64,000 nt of DNA, from positions 24,784,997-24,848,996 of the forward strand of contig NC_090953.1 in the NCBI RefSeq assembly GCF_040807025.1. The letters are read 5' to 3'. Shown here piece after piece: positions 35,055 through 48,479 of the stretch. The position numbers were made by a program, and so were the translations under genes. The notes beneath the pieces are model-generated. The model had not been told where the DNA came from. It was given only the letters and a program-made list of their open reading frames with translations, and did no database searches. Origin of the DNA: Struthio camelus. Taxonomy: Eukaryota; Chordata; Aves; Struthioniformes; Struthionidae. The number at the start of each line of letters is the position of its first letter. Position 1 is the stretch's first letter.

Positions 35055-38000
35055 CTGTGGAAGGGAAGAATATGGAAAAATTATTGTAGCAGAAAATTCA
35101 CTTTTTCCACAAATAGCCAAGATGTTAAGACAGATAAATGATTTTGATATTTTCCTTCTCTGCTTGCAGGTACTTTTTTGTACTTACCTGTTCTCTACTC
35201 ATTTATCATACTTTGGTCACACCTACAAATATTGCAATTAACTTCTAATACTAATTTCAGAGGCATTAAAAAAAATAATTCAGTTCAAGAAAACAACCTG
35301 CTACTTTGGGGGGTTTTGTTTGTTTGTTTTAAACACTTTCTTGAGGAGTCCAAGAAACAGAGCAAACAGTTGCATTAGTTCATTCACTTTAAATATGTGC
35401 TTTTGGCAACCCCCTTTTAAAAGCTTCAGAACAACTGCTGTGGTGTTAATAACTCCGGCAGACCTAGTGTTATCTGAATTTCAATGGATGCTACAGTTTA
35501 TCAGCTTAGAAGTTAATGTCGATTTTATCTCTTCTGGTTAGCATCAGAAAACAAAGCTGATTTAAATTCAACATCATAAAGGGTGTGCACAACACTGACT
35601 TTAATTTTAAATTAATAAAAAGCATATATATATATATTTATATATAGATAAACTCACAATATAAACCTGGACTAGTATGCACCTTGTGGTACTTTTGTTC
35701 TTTAAAATTAAACTGTGCAATTCAGCTTTATACAGGCCATGTCATGCATAAGTACCGAAATTAATACACTATCCATTTCAAGGTGCAGCCAGGATCCAAT
35801 ATACTCTTGCACGTTATTATGCCAACATTCATTAAGGAACAGTGCATGCGACTGTGCGACGCTACAGAAATCCCAGCCTTTTAGCAGTCTGGGGAACCTC
35901 AACAAATGACATGCTGCTTATTACATAAACGTAGCACGTGGCAGCCAAATTCCCAGCGCTAAAATAAAATGAATAGACTGTCAAAGCATCTTATCATGGA
36001 CCACGTCCACGACAAGCCTGCAATTTCAGAGCGAAACTGTTATCAAAAAATTAAAAAAAAATAGTTACACTTGTAATATGGATTATAAATCTCACTTTCT
36101 TACTCTATGCCTAGCTTCTAGCCATAATAAAACGTCACATATAGAACTTCCAGTATTATATGCATATCGGAGACCGGAACGTATATAAAGAGGGAGGTTT
36201 TACCCAACCGGAGCACCCTGAGTGCGCTGCCCAAGCTCCCTGAACGGTCCATGTTAACAGCCTCACCTGCTCTAGGCTACCAGGCTCAACAGCACTTGCC
36301 CTGCGCCCTTCAGGAAAGGATCTCCCAGAACTTTGCTATCCACGAGTATTACTGGCTTTTGACGATCAGCACAATGGAAGCAGGCAAATCAAGAGACCAA
36401 CTCCATTCCCAGCGCCTGCAGGCTGCCCTCGAGGGTTCGCTCTCTACGAGCCAAGGCACAAAAGGAGAACTGACCTCACCGAAGAAGCCGGGCTGGAAAA
36501 ACAAACTGCTTGCAAAAACATTATCCCCTGACTACTTCTGGCAACTAAGTTCAAGAAAACATACTACGCACTGACACGTTTTCAGAACCACCTCAAAAAT
36601 TCATTCAAAGATGAAAGCCATGCTTTATCAGACCGCAAATTTTACACTTCTGTTCCGCTTTGATAACACGAACTCCTCAAAGGCATAAATCGGTGAGGTT
36701 AGCAAAAGGCACATCAGACAAAGGTTCAAACACCCTCCCATAGCAACTACTTATTACTTATGGTAAGGTCACGACCTTCCAAACTTCTGAAGTTTAAGTG
36801 ACACAGCAGCAGCGTTGTTTGCCGCTATACAAAGAACGCTGAAAAGTAAGGCAGCACTCGTGGGACTTCCCATGAGCAAACCCCAAACTCGTCCGTTCCC
36901 ACCGAGTGCGTTGATTCTTACAGGCTACTACCAGACTGCGGCCACCTGACAGCGGCTGTTGTTAAGACACCCATAATAAAGGCAGCCTGCCTTGCTTATT
37001 AATGAAATCAACAACTTTGCATGTAGGTTAAAGCAATTACCATCAGCATTAGCAAGGGTGAACAAGGGATAGAGACAGATTACCTTCAGCCAGTCTGAAG
37101 GTCTTGAAAGATCTGAGAAAGACCCTCTCTTCTACCTTCCTGCTTAAGCTCAACAGTTAACAAGTGCGATAGGAAAACCGACAATAGGCTAGCTAAATAC
37201 TCACAAATCCAGGCAAGCCATCTGAATTGCTGAGTCTGCACTTGTATGGAAATACTGCAACTTGGAGATATACTGCCTTATTGAGGGCAAGTATCAAAAA
37301 GGGAGCAAATTACAAACTTGGATAATCCACTCTGATTTTCTGATGGATAAAGAAACTAACATCTCTCTACGTTACACATTAAACTTACGTACTTTATAGC
37401 TCGGAAAACTAAAGCTGGAGACTTTGTAAAAAGGAAAAGAGCTAAAAAGAAAGCTAAGGACATGGGAGGGTGGAACTTCCCAGGTGGATTTCTTACATTT
37501 TTATTCATGCCAACTCATAAGATTGCTGCAGATCACCATCTTGGCCATTCATGTAAAGCATTAGGGTTTTAAAGAAAATACTCCTCTCCCCACCCAAGGC
37601 ATCGCAGGCACCCCACCCCCCGTAAGACTAGGGAAAGGCAGGTTTTACGTGCTCAATACGTGTATGGTTTTACACAGACAAGGAGGATTTGCTAGCGTTA
37701 CCACCCAGATGTCATGTCACTACCGTAAGCCCCAGCTATCCTTGCCATTTCTAGGTATGAGGGAAGCTCTCAGCAGCTAATCAGATGTGAAGGCTGCACT
37801 GGTTCATCCTAGAGTCACGGGTCTCCGCTCTATAAAGCGCAGAGCAAAAGGCAGGGGTGGTGTGACCCACCGCTACGTATCAAGCGGCGGCAACAAAAGC
37901 CAGTACTGCTCCTCTCTTCCTCCATCCTTCCCCTGTTACCACCACTGCCTCCACTGATTTCAAAACCTTCAACTAACCTACTTCACAGGCATTATTTGAG

Positions 38001-39127
38001 GAGGTGCAAAAGAACAGTTTACTCGGAAATTGATGTAATCAAGAACACAAGTTTATGTATTGTGAAGAAATGTACAGTGTAAAGCATACGTCTGATAAGT
38101 GAAGTCAAGTTCTCAGGTCGTTACGGCTGGTCTCCTAGTACTCAAGAAATTCCCTGCTGAGAGTGTGCTAAGTTAACACAAGTTAAGTTCAGACTCCAGT
38201 AAATAAAAGTCTCAAATAAGTCACTCGAGATACTATGACAAAATAAGAGGCTCTTAAAACAGTTTCCACCCACTGAACTCTGCAAACCACCCCTCAACAG
38301 GGCATGAATCTACTTAAGCTACTTCCACTTCTATTCAGCCTACACTCTCTTTATGACTAACATAGAGCCACTAATACAGAGTGATACGGGAAATCACTAC
38401 TCTGGAAGCAAGCGATACAAAACCAGCAAATTAATATCAATGAATGAGTCAGACTTCAGGAAGGAAGAGTAAGGTAACAGGGAATGGGCTTCTATTTAGA
38501 TGCTTTTTAGCATGAAGAATTAAAATGGACTATTACTCATGCAATAGCATCACCCAGTACAAAAGAGGAGGAATTCATTGCTCCATCCTGTAGGAGCAGT
38601 CGATCCACAGCTGGGCAACTTCAGCAAAGTGACACAGACTTACATACCAGCTTAATCAAATCTTATGCTTGAGGGTCAAGCGTTCTCTATCAGAGGGCAT
38701 AAAACATCTCCTACAGACTGTACGCAGGACTTACTTCCTCTGACTCACTTACTAACTATAGCTCTAGGACTTGGTGAACCAGTGGGTTGACCTAGGTAGG
38801 AAGTCCTAAATTCCTGCGTAAATCTAATGAAACAAAATGCACAGAGCAATTAAACAGGGTTTTTAAAGACTGCCTGGTGTTTATTCTATTGTCATGCTGA
38901 TCAAATCGGCCAAGGAGCCTTTCCTGCAAGTACTATGGCATGGGTTCTCAAGATCTAAACAGGAAGTTAAGAGACATACCAGTAACAAAACAGACAATCA
39001 ACACCAACCCCTCCGCTGCCTTAAAGCCTCTGTGCTGCTTTTTATAAGCCTAAACATTTGAATAACACATGAGTAACAAAATAGAAAAACAGAGGAAAGC
39101 CAAGAGGTAGCAATTCATCATACTTAC
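35055..39127 (-). other. ARIH1: ARIH1 intron 5
   Basis: 4,073 bp with GTAAGT donor. It contains an (AT)n run at 35624-35647 and, on the opposite strand, a TATA-like sequence at 36182-36190 followed by a 107-codon frame (36251-36574). Nothing was recognised in 36981-39127. Confidence 0.9.
35624..35647. repeat. (AT)n simple repeat
   Basis: An AT dinucleotide run with one ttt interruption, in ARIH1 intron 5. Confidence 0.85.
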
Positions 39128-39183
39128 ATAACTGTATTGTCATCAACTAAGATATCACAGCCATGAGCAGGACATGAAATGGT
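39128..39183 (-). CDS. ARIH1: ARIH1 exon 5
   Basis: 56 nt encode TISCPAHGCDILVDDNTV (228-245) and two bases of Met246. It contains the last zinc-ligand cysteines of RING1. The acceptor follows an A-rich plus-strand run, i.e. a long T-tract on the transcript strand. Confidence 0.97.
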
Positions 39184-39585
39184 CTAAAGAAAAAAAAAAA
39201 AAAAGAGAAGAAAAAATAAAAGGTCATAAAAGGAAAGTGTTTATCCTATTTTTGCATCACAAGAAATTCCAAGGCCACAGACTTCACTAAAACCCACAGC
39301 AAAAGTAGTACACTGGCAGGCTGCATCACCACACATCAGTGGCCCAGATGTGCCACTGTGCACAGCATGTTTCTTCCCACCCAGAGCAAAGACGCATACA
39401 CAAATTCCAGGCAGTTCCTTTCAGATTCATCAGCTGCAAAGAATTTACCCTCCCAAGTCGTCGCCTGTTTGTTTTAATTTTAGCAGGGAAGAATTTTCTC
39501 TTTTCTCTCCCCCTCCTCCCCAATACACAAATCCTCCCCTCCCTCCATTCCCCCTAACAAAACACGGGGTGAGTTGAGACTTTAC
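39184..39585 (-). other. ARIH1: ARIH1 intron 4
   Basis: 402 bp with GTAAAG donor. A long T-tract precedes its acceptor. Nothing else was recognised. Confidence 0.92.
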
Positions 39586-39678
39586 CTGTCCCATGCCTTC
39601 CTCCATTATTTTGGTAGTTAAATATTCACTCCAGCACTGCATACAGAACTTGTGCCCACACTCTAGGCCAGTAAAGTA
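39586..39678 (-). CDS. ARIH1: ARIH1 exon 4: RING1 core
   Basis: 93 nt, 31 codons, phase 0 at both ends: [20 protein letters not shown] through Met-Glu-Glu-Gly-Met-Gly-Gln (197-227). The Cys-Gly-His-x-Phe-Cys-x-x-Cys pattern gives the central zinc ligands of RING1, the domain that binds UBE2L3. Confidence 0.98.
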
Positions 39679-42600
39679 CTGCAACAACACAGAACAAGAG
39701 ACATTGGATCATTTTATCAAGTGGACTCACTGGATCGTTGGACCCTTCTTAGTGCTGTGCAATTTATTACATCTCTTGTCCGCCGTACCGAATTTGAAGC
39801 TCTACTATTTATTTCACATCACCGCCGCAGATCGTTGCAGTAGCAGGTTTAAACATGCTTTCAAAGACAGATTTTACCCCCCAGTCCTAAGAAAAGGAAA
39901 ACGCAGCCGACGTTTCCATCCTGCCTGCCCGTTCAAATCTATCTTTGTTTTATGAGAATATACACAGAGCATAACACGGCTCCCCCCGTTTCACTCTCGC
40001 ACGTGAATAAAAATAAATAAACAAATTAACCCCCCCACACACACACCTGCAACACCATGAAACAGGCCACAGCATTAAGGTGATACTCTGTCTTGTTTCC
40101 TCACGTTCTTGCACTTGGCTCATTCCCACACACTCGTGCTGGCCATATTTCCCAAAACGTGTACCAACCAACTACGCACAGGCACTAAGTTAGCCACCTC
40201 TTGACCAGAAAACAGCCAGCTGATCAGCAAGCAGTCTGCATGCTGGGTAAGCACTGAACAACAGAAATAAAAAGCGAGCACACTTACACCTTTAGGAGGC
40301 ACGCACCAAGTTTGCCCACTTGCCTCATAAACTTCCCTCTGAAACCCAGACGCCCCTCAGAGCAAGAGGCTAAAGATCCTAACTGGCAGGTGCAAATTGC
40401 CAAATAAAATTCAGTAACGATTAGCTGTTGCAGACAGCAAGAGAGACAACTTTATCCGTGTACCCATCACCTACACAAAGTATGTCAAGATGCGTCAAGA
40501 TACCAGCTGGGATTGAATGGTTACACAAGGGGTGGAGAAGCAAACACTCAAGAGCAAATACTGAAATGAAATTACTTTTCCTCAGGTCATCTTAGTTATT
40601 TTATACAGAGAACCAGGGGCAGGGACAAGCTACATTTGAAACAGTCTGCTCATACCATTTGGCAGGTTTTGGCAGGTTTCTATTTGATGGCTTAGTTTTT
40701 CAAACTTTCCTATTCTTAGCCAATAAAATAAGACAAGAACTTCACCCTGGGATGCCATAATCCTGCATGAAACAAATGAAATAACTCGGTTCACCTTCTG
40801 CAAAACAGCCTAAAACGGCAGCAGGATGGTGTCAATTAAAAAAGAGAAGGGTCAATTTTAAGGAAAAAAAGATAAAGTTCTGCTTCCTTGACCATTAGAG
40901 ACGCGAGATTACAACCATCACATCACCCGTTTTGTTCACCCGACACTGGCGTACAGCCAGGCTGTGCTCATCTTTCAATGGCTACAGCACTCAGATCGCT
41001 CAGGGAAGGTGCTTGCCAGCGCGCTCTTCCCGTGGCCTTGCCATTTCGCGATTCCCGCTTGTCTGGCACTCCCGCCATCGGCTGAGGCAAAGGTTTGAAC
41101 CCAAGGCTTGGAAACGTGCTGCGATGCCACAGCCGGCAGGCTCGAGTCTGCTTGCCACTCCTACGGCCCTGCAACAAACCGCGCTTACCACCACCAGCAG
41201 CGGTGTGGTTAAATCCGACCTGACCCGTCGGTGAAGAATGAAGTGGGCCTCAGCACCTGACTTGGTTCAGGTAGAAGCTGAGATACCCACACAAAGCTTT
41301 GCTTCCTTTGGAATAAAAATTAAGAGTTTTGTACTCTCTCAGCACTGTGCTCAAAGAGACAGGAGGGAGCTGGCTCCAGGGCCAGCTGGGCAACAGAAGG
41401 AAAAATCACTTCCAGGTTTTGAACCGTTACTGAGCTAGCTGAGAAGAGTTCTGATCCTCCATGGATGCTGCTGTGACTAAACGATGCCCCCTGCAGAAGC
41501 AGGGCTACAGTAGAAAAGTCTCCTGACATCTGTAGCTCCGGGGACGTCAACAGCACATAATCCAGTCTGAAGAAGGCAGCAGTTTCCCAGAATTAGGGCT
41601 CTTCCACATGTGATAGGAAGTGGGCACGGACAACAGGATCATCCTTTAACGAACCTGTGTACTCCTGCAGCAAGCATTCACAGGGAAGGAGGACAACAGG
41701 GGGAAAAAAAAAAACAACCAAAAAAAAAAACATAGGTAATTGCATATCTTCAGTTTAGACCAGTTTCACTTATTTCAGGTAGTGAAAAGATTTCCTAAGT
41801 ACCCCCATAAAAGGCAGCCACCACACTTCCACCCAAACTGCAGAGAGTTCACAGTATCTTTCAACTCATTTCTTTACTTTGAGGGAGTTCCCAATTATTT
41901 TTGGCTACGCTGACAGCAGATGTCAAGGGACCAAGCAAAAAAGACCAACACACAACTGCCAAGTGCAACGGACAACAGTCACTTCTGAAACTGCACGTTA
42001 TCACAGGGGACAGCTCTACTTTCACTCTATCTGTACTCATCACCTACTTCTCTTGCAGAAGTCAAAGTGACGCCAAACACTAGCAGCAGCATGCTGCCAT
42101 TTGATACCTGCCTCCACTCTTCTAGTAGCACCAAACTGACCAAGGGATCAGCTTCTCCAAGATAAGTTTACTGTAACAGCTTCACTTAGGCCTTTACTTC
42201 AGTAAGCAAGCCATGGCAGTGCCAGTCTAACAGACTAGGCCATCCGTGTGCCCTGAGAACACACGCAGTTTGGACAGCAGCTTCCCACACCCCCCCACCC
42301 TAGCAGCGGTCTTCTCAAGTGGGATTTGAGGGAAGAGATGCAAGAGAGGAGGCAGCAAAGCTATAACCCTCTCAATTCCCGTCTCCGCTTTACTCCCGGC
42401 CGAAACCTTTATTGGTAACTACTGAGACCCGACACTCGTTCGTGGAGACCCTGAGAGGGCAAAGTATTTTGTTTAAGCTTTCAAAACATCAGGATGCAGG
42501 CTGCCATAAGGGCATCACATGCCACATTTTGCAGGTGTTTCCCAAAACCTCAAGTCATGCCACATGGTCCCCCTCCTCGCAGTTTAGTGGAGTCAACCAC

Positions 42601-43978
42601 AGCTCCTCTGAGCTGACGAAAGAGGTCATTATAAAGACTCAGCATTTGCCCTTAGCCAGGTCTTAAAAGGCAGACTGATGCCACCTGCAATGACCCATGA
42701 AAGGGTGAATACTCAGAAGTCTTACACTCCTGCAGTACCTTTACAAGGTAAAATCTCTTAACAGGGTACTTCCTAACTCCCAGCTTTCTAAAGGCTGAAA
42801 AGGGCTCTCGGGAAAAATACAGCTTTTTAAATCATCTGGGAAAGAAGTAAAAGCTAATCAAAGCAGAAATATTTAAAAGCTGAGATTTTAGGTTAGGTAT
42901 TTAACACAACTTTTCCTAGAATTTCTAATTCACACTGATCAAAGCAGCTTCAATACAGATTTCAAACCAGATGGCATGTGGTCACCTTAGACACAGAGCA
43001 ACTACAGCCTATTACAGAAGAAATCAGTAACATTAGCCTTTCTAGATGCTCCACCTTCCGGATACGGCAAAGAAACATAGAGGTTCCCCTCAGTTGCCTC
43101 TTGACTCAAGCAACACTAAGCAGCTAGAGACAACCCACTCACCTGCACCATCTCACTGCCCCAGCTGAGAAACCGCTCTCCAATTATTATTGGGTCACTA
43201 CTATTTTTAAGGTGCTAAAAAAAAATCAAGAAGAAACATTAATATGCTTTGTGGAGTTCCCTCCAGCAGCCAGAAAACTGCTTCCCAGGCAACATATCTA
43301 CCCCGCGGCCCAAAGGAAAGACCTGTCAGTCATGAGTGGTAGGCCTCTGTTCCCAGCACAGCAGCTCCACTGGAAGGAGCTGTTAGCATCAATAGGAGCT
43401 TACGAAAATCTAAAAGTAACAAAGGCTGGCTTCCAAACATCTGTTCGGTACACCCTCCCCCTCCAACCTGAGCTCATGAGAAACCAAGATTACTCAGAAA
43501 TCTGCTGTGTGCGATACCTTTTAGGCTCTCTGTATCTAACTCACTGCTATCCCTATGGCGGTAGTAAATAAACTTCTCTTCTGCCACTGTTTGCAGTGCA
43601 TGTAGCGGGGTCTAAAGAGCAGAAAGGAGAAGCTGACAAGCAAGCACTAAAACAAATGTATCGGTCTAGAATCTAAATAGATTTCACTCCTTAAGAGGAC
43701 TTCTAAGGCAGTATCTGACAAGCAGGAAAGGAGAGGAAAACTATATCAAGAACATCAAACCTAAACTTGCAGTTTCCAAAAGGATCTTTTCTGTAGATGG
43801 CCATTACGATATTGAACATGTCTCCTCTCATTCTCTCCCTCATTTATTTCTATTTTCATTTAAAACGTTGCAAAGCCCAAGTTAGAATTACTTCACTTCC
43901 TTACTATCTGACGTGGAAAAGTGTTACTGTTCAATCACCACAGATTTTAGTATAAGGTAGAGGGACAGACAAATTTCT

Positions 43979-44013
<35 letters not shown>

Positions 44014-45548
44014 TATCTCTATACCGCTATATAGAAAGCGATCAACAATTCTGCTTTGCAGATATTCTCTAAAAAGGAAGTCAGAGCATACAAGGCTTAA
44101 AAGGAGATGCATGAAGTTTTGTGGTTACTGGCTCAAGAGCAATAGTCATTTTAATGCTGAGAATCTCAGCTGCCTGAAAGTGAGCTTTGCTCTGCTGTGC
44201 CTCTTCCAAAGCAAGGAAAAGCCTTGCAGTCAAGCTACAGCAGCAAGAATACTTTACTCAAGGCTGCTCATAAAAACCAAAGCTCATAATGGTTTCCATT
44301 ATTACTGAAAAGCAAGCTCAAACACACCCAGAGCACGAGTGGAAATGCTGCATAAGGCGCGCTCTTCTCTTTAAGGAAGGCCAGGCAGATGTTACAGGGT
44401 TTTGGATGGTCAGAACAGTTCCATGCGGAAAGGTAAGTTCCGATAAAACGGAGACAATTGCTGCTGCGTGTCAGCACCCTGTCCTTTGCCAAAGTCACAG
44501 ATGGACTCTCACGTTTGAGCTTTTCTACTAATCTCAGTTTCTTCCGGGATCTCCCATCATAGTGTTCTGCCCCAGAAAATTCACAGCAATTTGTTTGCCT
44601 GTACAGAACACAGAAGCAGCCGGGATCTCCAATCAGTGCATCCGAAAGTTTACACTTTGTGAGTATCCATAGAAAAGAAACACTATCACCAATCTTGCCA
44701 AAAACCAGAAGACTGAATTAGAGCCCCAGCAAGCCCTTCTATCCTGATCTTCTCCTATGATTAGGAACTGGACAGACGTATCCATTGGTTCTGTTCTCTG
44801 AACAGCTCAGCTTTATTTTACCGCAGTCCCACTTAGTTTTATCCCAGACTTTAGAGCTTGACTGTTTTGGATCATTATTTACTTCATTTATAAGCAGCTG
44901 CCTATCTTCTCATTCTATTTGAGTAAATCCCTTAGCCTGTCATGCTTTCCACATTTACTTTTTCTTTCATGTATCATTTATTTGCATGTCTCAATGGGTA
45001 TCTGACCTTTGTAAAAGTCACTTCATCTACTGGTCCCTTTTTTCTCTATAACTTCCCTACACTGCCGCCCAGACCCCAGCACCCTCACAGGTCTTTGCAG
45101 AAAGGATAATCATTTCCTTTGAAATACAACCCCATCTCTGGGTACGCTAACACGGTTTGAGGTTTAGGGGGTTTTTTGAGGGGGGTGAGCGGGGGATTTT
45201 TTTTTTTTAATTTTGCCAAACTTAGTTTGTTAAAGCAAGGATCAAAGAGAATGCGTGAAGCACTACACAGTCCTGTGGTCCTTGCTATATTATATGGATC
45301 AGCCGCAGCACACAAGACACAAGGTTTGCTGTGGTAAGAAACAGAACCTTGATGTTCCCCCCTCCCCTTTTTTTTAAAATGTATATTCTACAGATTAGAC
45401 GATTCATTCAAAAAAATGAGACCTCTGTTTCTCTTCAAAGGCTTTTTAAAATACTGCAGGAGCAGCTGTTATGGCGGTGCCTTTAAGCGTTCAGTTAAGC
45501 TTCAGATAGTAAAGTACTCAGAAACTGCCTCGGCTGCCAGGTACTCAC
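39679..45548 (-). other. ARIH1: ARIH1 intron 3
   Basis: 5,870 bp with GTGAGT donor. It contains a 32-base A run at 43980-44011. I recognised no element or gene in the rest; a 119-codon plus-strand frame at 43212-43571 has no features. Confidence 0.9.
43980..44011 (+). repeat. 32-base poly(A) tract
   Basis: An uninterrupted run of 32 A's, the longest in the window. It could be the tail of a retroposed sequence whose body I do not recognise, or simple expansion. No clear target-site duplication was seen. Confidence 0.9.
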
Positions 45549-45693
45549 CGAGTTTGGGTAGTTCAGGTAGCAGATCTGACAAGGCATATCCTGGGCTGAT
45601 GACCTTGTGTTCATCTGGCGCGTTCGAGACTTTTTACTTGGATTAATTACATGACACTCTGCAAAGAGCTTCTCCAAGTTGCCATCGAAGTAC
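45549..45693 (-). CDS. ARIH1: ARIH1 exon 3: end of UBA-like domain, start of RING1
   Basis: 145 nt: the last base of Arg148, then 48 codons (149-196) beginning [20 protein letters not shown]. The first part closes the UBA-like domain, which recognises neddylated cullins. The end, [13 protein letters not shown], gives the first two RING1 zinc ligands (Cys186, Cys189). The basic stretch between them (Lys-Lys-Ser-Arg-Thr-Arg) is the linker. Confidence 0.98.
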
Positions 45694-46310
45694 CTGCATA
45701 ATACACATAAGAGAATACAAATTTAACTACCTTCTCTGCAAGTCATTTTTCAAACTCTGTTTAGGAGCTAAATGTATGCAGCTGGATATGATACTTCAGA
45801 AAACTCCCATATCCACTACTTTTAATATACTCTTCACTAACATATTACACTGTGGTCCTGACCACAGACGGGGGATATTACATAATTACATCGTTTCAGA
45901 GATTTGGGCTTGAATTTGGTACTCCTGAACATTCAGATACCTTCAAATGCATTTCAACCAAGCTAGTACAAATGGAAAAGAATGGCAGTTTAATTAATTC
46001 ATAGTTCTCCAGGGTTTTGCATTAAAGCGTCAACACTACCCAAAACAGGAAACTAGAATAAAAATAACTTATTTCACAATCTAGGAATCAAGATACTTCC
46101 CTAAAGGTTTGATGCCACCAGGTTCAATTCTCATTTCAGCTCAAGCTGTCCATTTTTTGCAAATACTCTAATCGCTACAACATGAAAGAGGAGGCAGACA
46201 GCAGTGCTCCTAATCACGGTTTGTGAATCAGCATGTCCCTAGTTACTGTGCTGTGTGTTTTCCCTCAGTGTTCTCAGTTTACATTAGCTGTGCCCCAAAG
46301 AGTTGACTGG

Positions 46311-46334
46311 AGTCCAATTGACTTCAATTGGACT
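46311..46334. repeat. Short inverted repeat
   Basis: Perfect 9-bp arms (agtccaatt / aattggact) around a 6-base spacer. Function unknown; could be chance. Confidence 0.8.
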
Positions 46335-46918
46335 TCAACTTTAGCACTTCCTTCCCTGATCTCTGGAGCAGGGTGCACTGGTGGCCAATTAAGGCAAATG
46401 CAGGACTGCATTTGACATGATTTAGGCATCTCCAGAGTTGGGGAAAAACTGCTATTGTATCAGGCATCTATTCAATCAGGCATCTAAACTCCGTTTAGGC
46501 CAGTCTTCAATTTAAGTCTGCAACAGAGCAAATGCACAGTCTGCCTCTTGGGCCAAAATCCTAGCCACTTCACTATCTTTTCGTCTCCAATCAGTTATGC
46601 AATATTCTAACCTCCTCCTAAGAAAATACAATTCCAAGTTTGCCATGGTTCCAAGGATTAGATATCTGAGGGGAAGGGCAGACAAAATTGGGTAGAGGGG
46701 AGAGGAAAGACCACTCTATTTCCCATCCCTTTAGGAAAAAAAACAAACAAAAAAATTCCTTGGGTTTACACTGCTACAGAAGGCTCTTCAGCCAGGTTGT
46801 ATCAAGACACCACATCTTTCTCCAGCCTGCAGCAGCTGCAAAGAACTAATCAAATCTGACAGCTAACCAGTTAACCTTGTTTGCACGCGCATCCCCCATT
46901 CAACGTTAGGAAACTAAG

Positions 46919-46948
46919 TCCTCCTCCTCCTCCTCCTCCTCTCCTCCA
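46919..46948. repeat. (TCC)n simple repeat
   Basis: About ten tcc units with one slip; purine-rich on the transcript strand. Confidence 0.9.
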
Positions 46949-48479
46949 CCACCATCATCAGCAAGTTAAATCCAAGTAAGGTGGCATCTGCCTGGAAAAA
47001 AAAACCATCTGATCACAGTGCAGTCACTTATATTTAAGACCAGCTAATCAACTCCTAGCAGACAACGGTCCCTACAGCTAAGCGTGCATGTAGAGCTGAG
47101 ATTCAACAGTCTTTACAAGGCATACGTTTAAACTTATCACAAACCAGACAAAAAATCCCTGCTGTCTACCAACAGACACAAGACAGTCAAGTCTTTCTGC
47201 TGGGGAAAGAAGTCACCAGGTCTCTCTCAAGAATCTGGGACTAGGCCAGGTATACAACATTTAACCAAACTGCCTCCTGCAAGTCTCACCGTCTCCTTCC
47301 TGAAGAGCCCCAAATTCCTAGCAGCTCTCTTACAGTTACTTACTGATGAGACCTGACTTATTGTCAAAAAAAAGTTCCTTCTTCCTTAAAAGGGGGGAAA
47401 AAGATACTTCTGAAGGGTTAAGAAGAGGCCCATACTTTCCATCTCCCATCAGCGAATGCTCAGCTACTACCAAGTCAATTCCGACTCCAGCCCCATAGCG
47501 AGTAAACGCAGTACTCTGGGATTTATGCTGTGCCGGTCGGCCATCACCTAATCAAAGTGGCTTCTTCAAAATCATTACTGTTATGAGCTGATGTGCCCCA
47601 GAAAATGCTTCACTACTGTTTCATGACTTTCTAAATGCAGTTCACCAACTCCTGAACATACTTTGTACCTGTTGGATCCTAATTTTCAGGTCACTGAATT
47701 CTGAAGGTGGTGGTAAATTCTGAAATTATGGTATGCCCTAGGGTTTTGCCACCCTTCTTCAATGTTACTTCATGGATTTAACTTAACCAAGGTATTTTGC
47801 TTGCTTTCAGGATTACTTCTATCTAGAAAATTTTAGCAAGTGAATTCAGTGCACTCCTCTTATGCACAGTATTTGTCTACTAAAGAGTCATGGATAAATA
47901 TTTGACTCCACAAAGGGTTCTAGCAGTCAAATTGTTCTTGCATGCAGCATGATCAGTGCAATACATCCTCTGTTTGAAAATAGCAGAAAATAGTTGGGTG
48001 TAACATTTGCAAAGAACAAGTTTCCAAAGACAAATCCTATGATGCAACTTTAATACTAACATTCTCAGTCCTTGGAACTGCTCATCCCTAATTTTGCAGG
48101 GTTCACTCCAGTACAGCTCTTTGGGATTGCCATTTGTAATGGCAATGTCTGAGGGAAACAGGAGAGTGGGTATTCCTCCTTTCCCATGTCGGGCCTGCAA
48201 GTCGTCGTCTTTGAATACATTTGCTTTCTTCAGTGTGCCTGGCTCCTCTGAGAAAATAATTTCCACAACTATTTGCATGCATGTGTCTCAGACTCAAAAT
48301 CATGCTGGAATTGCATACTAAGGGGGGGGAAAAAAAAAAAAGGGACCTTCCTGGGAGCAAACAATTGAAAGGCACTCTCTGGAGTAAAGTCCAACAGTAA
48401 GGTCCTCTTTCACAGAACTACTCCCTGCTCCACCAGTCCTTAGATAAATACACTGAGCTCCCAATTAAGACTGTTCCCG

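Noticed and set aside
43740..43980. Possible further CR1-like 3' segment before the 32-base A run
   Set aside because: Only a vague resemblance around 43800-43840, too short and diverged to call.
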